5,454 nucleotides of DNA, taken from NCBI GenBank assembly GCA_027364495.1, contig DAHXPE010000153.1, positions 1 to 5,454 of the forward strand, written 5' to 3'. A model generated the notes under the pieces. That model was not told the DNA's origin. It worked only from the letters and a program-made list of their open reading frames with translations, and ran no database searches. Every line of letters starts with the position of its first letter. Position 1 is the first letter of the stretch. Made by a program: the position numbers and the translations under genes. Shown one piece after another: positions 1 through 4,373 of the stretch. The stretch comes from Candidatus Heimdallarchaeota archaeon (GTDB lineage Archaea; Asgardarchaeota; Heimdallarchaeia; Hodarchaeales; LC-3).

Positions 1-196
1 TTTTTTTTGTAGATTTGTTAGAAACCAATAAACATTGAGATTTGTTAAACAATCTCTTTTAAATCAATAGATCTGAATTCTTAGTTTTGATTACAAACCT
101 ATTGATTAAAAAGCAGTTTTCAGTTGGCTCTCGAAATTTAAGTTATTTTATTGGAAATTTATCATTTTTAGTAAGTAGAAACTTTTTTTATTTCCA
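1..196. other. Non-coding left edge with small repeats
   Basis: No supportable reading frame was seen in this very AT-rich stretch. It holds a 10-base direct repeat (AGATTTGTTA at 11-20 and 38-47), a small hairpin (37-56) followed by four T, and a longer inverted repeat (57-70 with 99-112). Two A/T boxes near 134-142 and 154-163 could serve as a promoter for the gene starting at 197. The second would place transcription start about 10 to 15 bases before the ATG, as in short-leader archaeal transcripts. There is no Shine-Dalgarno before that ATG. Confidence 0.5.
57..112. repeat. Imperfect inverted repeat, 14-base arms
   Basis: The left arm 57-70 (TTTTAAATCAATAG) is complementary to the right arm 99-112 (CTATTGATTAAAAA) with a single A/A mismatch. 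The inner 9 bases (62-70 and 99-107) pair perfectly. The loop is 28 bases. A second, smaller hairpin lies just to the left (GAGATT 37-42 with AATCTC 51-56), and its T tail (57-60) is part of the left arm here, so the two structures would compete. It could be a terminator region of an upstream gene or an operator-like site. In DNA this AT-rich it may also be chance. Confidence 0.35.
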
Positions 197-928
197 ATGT
201 CTACTTTCAAAATTATGCCAGAAAAACAATTGGATGATTCCAAAGATAAAGGATTGCCAAAGCTAAAGTCTTACCTAGCAGCAATCCTCAACGTTAAAGA
301 AAAAGAACTAGATTTCTTACCCTGCTATTCAGGATATTTAGTATTTGTCAAAAGAAAGCAACCTGTCTGCATATGGATACATAAATCGGTCATTGAAGGA
401 ATATTAAAGTTTGGTTTTAATATAGCTGTTGGTACTGGATCTGATTTACTATTTAATATAGTTTGGGGAGGATCAATACTCAAAGAGCTTTTAAAAGGAG
501 TTATACCGGATCCGTCACACGATACTTTGATTTTTATCCCTGGCTTACACAAGATTGAGTATGGTACAATTATTCCAGAAGCAGGGGCTTCAGGAATCGT
601 TGTGAAAAGTTTAAACAAGGCATCTGATATTATAAATAAAACAGGTAAAACCTTTCTCAATTTATTGCCTAAAAACAATAATGGTCCTCCAAACGAAACT
701 GAAGAAGAAGAATTTAATGAGATTGAAAAAAAATCTTACACTTATATTAAATTTCAAGACTTTTTGTATACTGTCTTAGCAAAAGAATCATTGAAAGGAT
801 CAATTCCCGGTTTAAATTCTGGTTTTGGTTTCAGGACAATTTTTAATGAAGCATCAATGAATTTCTTGCAGAATTTAGAGAAAGCGGGATTTAAACTTGA
901 ATACAAAGGAGAAAAGGGGTTTATTTAA
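197..928 (+). CDS. Orphan hypothetical protein, 243 residues
   Basis: I do not recognise this family and assign no function. The reading frame opens with ATG and ends with TAA at 926-928. The ATG is not preceded by a Shine-Dalgarno, which fits a short-leader archaeal transcript. The N-terminal 20 residues are charged and there is no signal peptide. Residues about 40-155 form a hydrophobic, glycine-rich core (IWIHKSVIEGILKFGFNIAV at 59-78, then VGTGSD and VWGGS). It might be an alpha/beta fold, and a membrane-associated segment near 72-92 cannot be excluded. Residues 158-175 are a low-complexity N/P/E linker (NNNGPP then EEEEE). A C-terminal domain of about 65 residues follows. The segments KELLKGVIP (96-104) and KESLKGSIP (196-204) resemble each other, each preceded by a hydrophobic run beginning with D (DLLFNIV, DFLYTVL), which hints at an internal duplication. 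The gene is followed by a 131-base spacer and seems to be transcribed alone. Confidence 0.75.
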   Translation: MSTFKIMPEKQLDDSKDKGLPKLKSYLAAILNVKEKELDFLPCYSGYLVFVKRKQPVCIWIHKSVIEGILKFGFNIAVGTGSDLLFNIVWGGSILKELLKGVIPDPSHDTLIFIPGLHKIEYGTIIPEAGASGIVVKSLNKASDIINKTGKTFLNLLPKNNNGPPNETEEEEFNEIEKKSYTYIKFQDFLYTVLAKESLKGSIPGLNSGFGFRTIFNEASMNFLQNLEKAGFKLEYKGEKGFI

Positions 929-942
929 CTAACTAGGTTAGT
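928..942. repeat. Short perfect inverted repeat at the stop codon
   Basis: ACTAAC (928-933), loop TAG, GTTAGT (937-942). It overlaps the last base of the TAA stop of the orphan gene. The following bases are ATTTTATG, so it may be a weak transcript-end hairpin. A six-base stem is weak evidence by itself. Confidence 0.3.
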
Positions 943-963
943 ATTTTATGAATAAAAATTCTA

Positions 964-977
964 AAAAACTAGTTTTT
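964..977 (+). terminator. 14-base perfect palindrome ending in T run; possible terminator
   Basis: AAAAACTAGTTTTT is a perfect palindrome lying 36 bases after the stop of the orphan gene and ending in five T. Archaeal RNA polymerase commonly terminates at short T runs on the coding strand, so this is a reasonable end point for the orphan transcript. It could equally be a protein-binding site upstream of the next gene's promoter. Confidence 0.3.
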
Positions 978-1001
978 CCATAAAAATTATAATCAAGAAA
1001 A

Positions 1002-1011
1002 TTTAAATATA
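1002..1011 (+). promoter_or_regulatory. Candidate archaeal TATA box for CBS gene
   Basis: TTTAAATATA closely matches the archaeal TATA consensus (TTTAWATA). It lies about 49 bases before the ATG at 1060. Transcription would start about 25 bases downstream, near 1033, leaving a leader of roughly 25 bases. An A-rich stretch (GAAAA, 997-1001) sits where a BRE would lie. No Shine-Dalgarno is visible before the ATG. Confidence 0.45.
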
Positions 1012-1059
1012 AAAAACTCTTTCTAGTTAGTTGAATTAATTGTTCAGCTAGTTGTAATA

Positions 1060-1656
1060 ATGCTTGAGAAAAAAAAAGTTGCAATACTAGAACATTTTAT
1101 GATTAAAAAAGTCATTAAATTAGCTGGTGAAGTTCCAGTAACAGTAGCTTGCAAATATTTCTATAATTATAAAGTGGGGTCTCTACTTATTGAGACTTCC
1201 AATAATGAATATGCCTGTTTAACTAAATCAGACATTATTAATGTGATTGGCCAAGGTTTAGATCCTGGTTTAGTTCGCTGTGAGGAGGTTGCTTCATTCC
1301 CTTTAGTTACTATTGATCAAAATGATACTCTGGAAAATGCAATGCTGCTGATGGCAAAAAAAGGAATTAAGCGTCTTTTTATCGTAGACGGTAGAAAAAA
1401 TATCGTAGGTGTTATATCGAGCTCAGATATTCTTCGTATAGCCCCTGGGTTATTAGAAATATCTCGTGAAGAATTATTACTCAAATCTGTTGAATCTGTA
1501 AAGGAAATAGAAACCTTTGCTGGTAATTGTGATGATTGTAAAGGATTTTCAGAAAAGTTAACAGATGTTGGCGGATTTTTACTTTGTGAAAACTGTATAG
1601 CCAATCATCAAGACCAAGATGAAAGTTTAAATGAAGATGATGAATTCGTAGATTAA
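1060..1656 (+). CDS. CBS-pair protein with C-terminal zinc knuckle
   Basis: This 198-residue cytosolic protein has two tandem CBS motifs that together form one Bateman module: about residues 12-68 and 73-130. The second is the clearer (TIDQNDTLENAMLLMAKKGI, then LFIVDG, NIVGVISSSDIL). The first carries YKVGSLLIE and CLTKSDIINVIGQGLDPG, the GLDP element being typical of archaeal CBS proteins. Bateman modules usually bind adenine nucleotides or SAM and act as energy sensors; the ligand here is unknown. After a helical linker (131-150) come two CxxC pairs, C157/C160 and C176/C179, spaced as a four-cysteine zinc-binding knuckle or ribbon. The tail (184-198) is strongly acidic. Known CBS-zinc proteins in archaea are mostly uncharacterised putative regulators, and no DNA-binding domain is evident. 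The ATG has no Shine-Dalgarno but has a TATA-like box 49 bases upstream. The next gene starts 21 bases after the stop, so co-transcription is likely. Confidence 0.88.
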   Translation: MLEKKKVAILEHFMIKKVIKLAGEVPVTVACKYFYNYKVGSLLIETSNNEYACLTKSDIINVIGQGLDPGLVRCEEVASFPLVTIDQNDTLENAMLLMAKKGIKRLFIVDGRKNIVGVISSSDILRIAPGLLEISREELLLKSVESVKEIETFAGNCDDCKGFSEKLTDVGGFLLCENCIANHQDQDESLNEDDEFVD

Positions 1657-1668
1657 AACCAAGTTTAC

Positions 1669-1672
1669 GGTG
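1669..1672 (+). promoter_or_regulatory. Ribosome-binding site deciding a GTG start
   Basis: GGTG matches part of the archaeal Shine-Dalgarno (GGAGGTGA) and lies five bases before the GTG at 1678. This placement supports the GTG over the ATG at 1696. Confidence 0.45.
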
Positions 1673-1677
1673 TTACA

Positions 1678-1965
1678 GTGCCTTTTTGGATCTACATGAT
1701 TGAAGTAAAGCGAAATATTAAAAATACTGAAAAAAAGACAATTTATACAGGTTACACAAGTAATTTAACGAGACGAATAGACCAGCATAAAAATAATGTA
1801 GGGGCAAGATATACTATGGGTGAAAAGGAGATAAGGTTACTTTATACAGAATCTTTTAGTAATCGTTCAGATGCTATGAAAAGAGAAATTGAAATAAAAA
1901 AACTTTCAAGGACGGAAAAAGAAGAGCTAATAAAAAATTATAGTAGCTTACCAAATAATAGCTAA
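1678..1965 (+). CDS. Small GIY-YIG nuclease-domain protein (UPF0213/YhbQ type)
   Basis: This 95-residue single-domain protein matches the stand-alone GIY-YIG family in length and layout. The first strand carries WIY (4-6, in place of GIY). The YIG element is YTGYT (23-27). The catalytic-type arginine lies in TRRIDQH (31-37). GARYT (42-46) follows, and the metal-binding glutamate is in AMKREIEIKKL (66-76, probably E70). Family members cleave DNA with a single metal ion. The cellular role of the stand-alone YhbQ-like group is poorly known, though DNA repair or structure-specific cleavage has been proposed for relatives. The GTG start is preferred because starting at the ATG at 1696 would remove the WIY strand, and because GGTG lies five bases upstream. 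It follows the CBS-zinc gene by 21 bases and so is probably in the same transcript. An insertion (about residues 11-20, RNIKNTEKK) lengthens the first hairpin compared with the usual CxDGSLYTG form. The gene converges with the fumarase beta gene, 19 bases away. Confidence 0.88.
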   Translation: MPFWIYMIEVKRNIKNTEKKTIYTGYTSNLTRRIDQHKNNVGARYTMGEKEIRLLYTESFSNRSDAMKREIEIKKLSRTEKEELIKNYSSLPNNS

Positions 1966-1978
1966 GAAAATTTAGAAG

Positions 1979-1984
1979 AAAAAA
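1979..1984 (-). terminator. T-run terminator candidate after fumarase operon
   Basis: On the minus strand a run of six T, continuing TTTTTTCTTC, begins immediately after the TAA stop of the beta subunit gene. Archaeal termination often occurs at such T-rich tracts without a hairpin. It lies in the 19-base gap between two convergent genes, where a stop to transcription would be useful. Confidence 0.35.
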
Positions 1985-2602
1985 TTATGTTAGTTTCAAA
2001 TCATATTTTTGTTCAATTGATTTAATATTTTCCTGAGCTTGTTTCATAACATTAGTATATAAAGAATCGCCATGAACATCCATTGCGACAATAAGAGGGC
2101 CAAATTTTTTAGCATCAAAAACCCATAGAGCTTCTGGAGTACCTAAATCGAGCCAATGAACATCTTTCATCTTATTATCTTTAATACCATTTGCAGCTAT
2201 GACACCAGCACCTCCAGTGAAAGCACAATAGACAGCTTTAAATTTTTTTAAAGCATCACCGGTTCGTTTGTCCATTCCTCCTTTTCCTACGATGATTTTA
2301 ATACGATATTTTTCGATAAACTCAGCTTCGAATAAATTCATTCTAGAGCTAGTTGTGGGTCCCGCTGCTTTAACAAGCCATTCTCCCTTTTCATTTTTGT
2401 CAACAACAGGGCCACAGTGAAAGAGACCATTACCAACTAAATTAACAGGTAGAGGTTTGCCCTCTTTGGCAAATTCCAAAGCTCTATGATGTGCTTCGTC
2501 ACGAGCCATGACCATTAAACCATTAACGTAAATAGTATCACCAATTTTAAGTTTTGTTACGTCATTATCTTTTAAAGGAAAGGTAAGAGTATATTCAGCC
2601 AT
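1985..2602 (-). CDS. Class I fumarase, beta (C-terminal) subunit
   Basis: This subunit pairs with the alpha subunit encoded just upstream to form the [4Fe-4S] fumarate hydratase that interconverts fumarate and L-malate in the TCA cycle. At 205 residues it is the usual length for a separate beta subunit. Visible family motifs are ARDEAHHR (33-40), GPTTSSRM (81-88), GKGGM (106-110), FTGGAG (128-133) and WVFDAKKFGPLIVAMD (160-175). By comparison with the Leishmania class I enzyme, T83 would be the catalytic base, R87 and K107 substrate-binding residues (the spacing of 20 between them is kept), and R34 a further substrate contact; I made these matches by eye. The ATG has a perfect Shine-Dalgarno six bases upstream, overlapping the alpha stop codon, so expression is probably translationally coupled. 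L(+)-tartrate dehydratase TtdB is homologous, and sequence alone does not separate the two. Fumarase is preferred because another fumarase lies nearby and no tartrate genes are seen. Confidence 0.93.
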   Translation of the reverse strand: MAEYTLTFPLKDNDVTKLKIGDTIYVNGLMVMARDEAHHRALEFAKEGKPLPVNLVGNGLFHCGPVVDKNEKGEWLVKAAGPTTSSRMNLFEAEFIEKYRIKIIVGKGGMDKRTGDALKKFKAVYCAFTGGAGVIAANGIKDNKMKDVHWLDLGTPEALWVFDAKKFGPLIVAMDVHGDSLYTNVMKQAQENIKSIEQKYDLKLT

Positions 2603-2608
2603 TATAAT

Positions 2609-2615
2609 ACCTCCT
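2609..2615 (-). promoter_or_regulatory. Perfect Shine-Dalgarno overlapping the alpha stop codon
   Basis: On the minus strand the sequence reads AGGAGGT, six bases before the beta-subunit ATG. Its first two bases (AG) are the last two bases of the alpha subunit TAG stop (2616-2614). This is the strongest ribosome-binding site in the window and implies that one mRNA yields both subunits in matched amounts. Confidence 0.85.
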
Positions 2616-3519
2616 AATGAACTAATGTTGGTTCTACCTTATGAGATAGAATCTCAACGCTATCATCAGCATAAATACGACCAATAGCACGTCTATTAGC
2701 CCAACATTGAATCAGAACGCCTACAGGTAAAGAAGCCGGATGACGCATACCAAATTCAATAAAAACATCATAGGCTGTCGTTTTTCCGCCTAAACCCATT
2801 GGTCCATAGCCTATTTGATTAATAGCCTCTAACAGCTCAACTTCCATTGCTGCAATTTCTGAATTATGATGTCGTTCGCCAACTTTTCGATATAAAATAC
2901 TTTTTTTAGCTATTTTAAGAGCGATATCAGCTCCACCACCAACTCCAACACTCACGATAATAGGATTGCAAGGTTGACCAGAATGAGCATTAATAACTGT
3001 TTTCAGGACGGCTTCTTTAATACCTTTAATACCTTGACCTGGTTTAAGCATATATAGAGCACTCATATTCTCGGAACCACCACCTTTCGGGAAATAAGCA
3101 ATTTCAAGATAATCAGCACCTTCAATAATATCGATATTAATGAAAGGAGCTAGATAACCAGTATTATTACCGGGATTCTTACCGGTTAATACATTAACTG
3201 TATTTGGCCGTACTGGAACTTGGACAGTTGCATCCTCTAATCCTTTCTGGATGCTTGTTTTCAAAGATTTCATCTTATCAAGCGGAAAATTCTCACCAAT
3301 GTTGACGAAAAAAATAGGGTAGCCAGTATCTTGGCACATGACGGTTTTGGAATCACGTGCAGTTTCAAAATTTACTATAATACTATCCATTATATCTTTT
3401 GCAACACCAGTCTCAAAAGTAGTTCGTTCTCGCAATGATTGCTCCACATCTTCTGGTAAATCAGTTGTTGCGAGTCGAACAAGATCGATCACCAAGTTTC
3501 TGACTAATTCATTGACCAT
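2614..3519 (-). CDS. Class I fumarase, alpha (N-terminal, Fe-S) subunit
   Basis: This is the 301-residue iron-sulfur subunit of the two-subunit class I fumarate hydratase. It is full length and begins at an ATG. The three cysteines that bind the [4Fe-4S] cluster are C62 in MCQDTG (61-66), C184 in GQPCNP (181-186) and C272 in QCWANRR (271-277). D64 corresponds to the proposed catalytic acid of the family. Other family signatures are RPNTVNVLTGKNPGNNTG (104-121), FPKGGGSENMS (143-153), GVGGGAD (192-198) and YGPMGLGGKTTA (238-249). The cluster is solvent-exposed in this class, and such enzymes are generally oxygen-sensitive. It is the first gene of a two-gene operon with the beta subunit (11-base gap). 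GAGGTT lies 11 bases before the ATG as a weaker ribosome-binding site. The divergent region upstream leads toward the unrelated class II fumarase. L(+)-tartrate dehydratase alpha is the alternative reading. Confidence 0.94.
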   Translation of the reverse strand: MVNELVRNLVIDLVRLATTDLPEDVEQSLRERTTFETGVAKDIMDSIIVNFETARDSKTVMCQDTGYPIFFVNIGENFPLDKMKSLKTSIQKGLEDATVQVPVRPNTVNVLTGKNPGNNTGYLAPFINIDIIEGADYLEIAYFPKGGGSENMSALYMLKPGQGIKGIKEAVLKTVINAHSGQPCNPIIVSVGVGGGADIALKIAKKSILYRKVGERHHNSEIAAMEVELLEAINQIGYGPMGLGGKTTAYDVFIEFGMRHPASLPVGVLIQCWANRRAIGRIYADDSVEILSHKVEPTLVH

Positions 3520-3530
3520 ATTGAAAAACC

Positions 3531-3536
3531 AACCTC
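3531..3536 (-). promoter_or_regulatory. Shine-Dalgarno of fumarase alpha gene
   Basis: The minus strand reads GAGGTT, 11 bases before the ATG (3519-3517). The spacing is a little long but acceptable. A TATA-like box for this operon is not clear: CTTATACTT near 3545-3553 would give a transcript starting close to the ATG and excluding this site, while GTTATAGG near 3602-3609 would give a leader of about 60 bases that includes it. Confidence 0.45.
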
Positions 3537-3829
3537 AAACTGAAGTATAAGGAATGATTGGTAATGAATCATAAATGTTGTTTTGAGTAGATTGTGAGTA
3601 CCTATAACTAAATTCCCCTTAAAGGTTTTCATTTAGCCATTTCATCTCAATAATTAATCGATTTGTGATTCTTGGAAAAAATTTGATCCATAATTGATAA
3701 AAAATGAGTTTGTTACTTTTATTTATATTTTTATTTTGAGAATGTTAGATAATTAACAAATAAATCCATCAAAAATTAGCTGCTTTTATCCTAAAATAGA
3801 TGAAAAAAATTTAAATTTAAATTATTGAT
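3537..3829. other. AT-rich intergenic region upstream of fumarase operon
   Basis: No supportable gene was seen on either strand between the fumarase alpha leader and the interrupted reading frame. The sequence contains long A and T runs (for example 3796-3822, with TTTAAATTTAAATT) and stop codons in all frames. It probably holds the minus-strand promoter of the class I fumarase operon. I could not pick one box with confidence. Confidence 0.5.
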
Positions 3830-4258
3830 TTATTGTATTAATTTTGGGAACTGATTAATTATATTCATGAAAGATATGAATTTACAGGTCACTCTATAGG
3901 CTACTAAATCCTTTATTGTCAGCTGTGTCCAACCAAGAATTGTTATATTATTCACCGTTACTTGTGGCGGTGCTATTTGTGAATAATAATTTGATAGTTT
4001 AAGGGCATAATTCAATAATTCATCTAATCATCCTATTTTATAATTCATTACTTCAATTTCTTGCAATATTGATGCTGCTTCCACGGCTTTATCTAGATTT
4101 TCCCACCAGAGATCGGTATCATTCGATCTTTCTGAAAACATCGTCTGAGTGAACTTTTGGATAGTTTGGTTTCCTAAATAGGTAGTCAGTATTGATTGTA
4201 TATCTGGATTTATTGTTAAATTGTTTTTTTCATTATTTTCTTTTAGAATTCTTTTCAA
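3830..4258 (-). pseudogene. Small gene interrupted by an in-frame TGA
   Basis: On the minus strand one frame runs from TTG at 4258 to TAA at 3832-3830 with a single internal stop, TGA at 4030-4028. The upper part gives 76 residues. The lower part gives 65 residues in the same frame, beginning LDELLNYALKLSNYY directly after the stop. Both halves look like real protein: a helical, charged first half (QSILTTYLGNQTIQKF, then TDLWWENLDKAVEAASILQE) runs smoothly across the stop into another helix and then APPQVTVNN, GWTQLTIKDLVAYR. There is no ATG for either half (only TTG) and no Shine-Dalgarno. An in-frame TAA closes the upstream side at 4284-4286. I read it as a decayed gene of about 140 residues. 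Alternatives are two small genes, TGA read-through, or an assembly error. The family is not recognised; a faint likeness of the second half to Mediator subunit 4 is discussed in the findings. Confidence 0.45.
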
Positions 4259-4343
4259 ATTTTCTAACTGAATTTGTATTTCAGCTTAATCACTAAAAAT
4301 AAAAGTCAAAAAAATTGTGGCAGTTTAGTTAGAAAATTGATTG

Positions 4344-4360
4344 AAAATAGATATAATATA
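4344..4360 (+). promoter_or_regulatory. Candidate TATA region for fumC, possibly bidirectional
   Basis: AAAATAGATATAATATA ends 13 bases before the fumC ATG. A box centred near 4348 would start transcription at about the ATG itself, giving a leaderless mRNA, which suits the lack of a good Shine-Dalgarno (only GGTAGT at 4364-4369). TATAATATA reads as TATATTATA on the other strand, so it could also fire toward the interrupted minus-strand frame. Confidence 0.4.
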
Positions 4361-4373
4361 ACTGGTAGTACTC

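Noticed and set aside
325..678. 117-codon open frame on the minus strand
   Set aside because: It lies wholly inside the orphan gene on the opposite strand, with no promoter or ribosome-binding site of its own and no recognisable family; treated as a shadow.
1317..1604. 95-codon minus-strand frame, serine-rich
   Set aside because: It is antisense to the second CBS motif and zinc knuckle; its composition (S, I, F runs) is what the reverse of that coding sequence would give.
1985..3519. Tartrate dehydratase (ttdAB) instead of fumarase
   Set aside because: The families are homologous and share motifs, but no tartrate transport or regulatory genes are present and a second fumarase is adjacent; kept as a minor alternative.
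3338..3550. 70-codon plus-strand frame
   Set aside because: It overlaps the start of the fumarase alpha gene in antisense, where the alpha protein is clearly real.
3796..3822. Possible replication origin in the A/T-rich tract
   Set aside because: It is only simple A/T richness; no origin-recognition boxes or cdc6/orc gene nearby were seen.
4028..4030. Selenocysteine at the internal TGA of the minus-strand frame
   Set aside because: There is no redox motif around the codon (KIG before, LDEL after) and I could not recognise a SECIS element; kept only as an alternative, not as the call.
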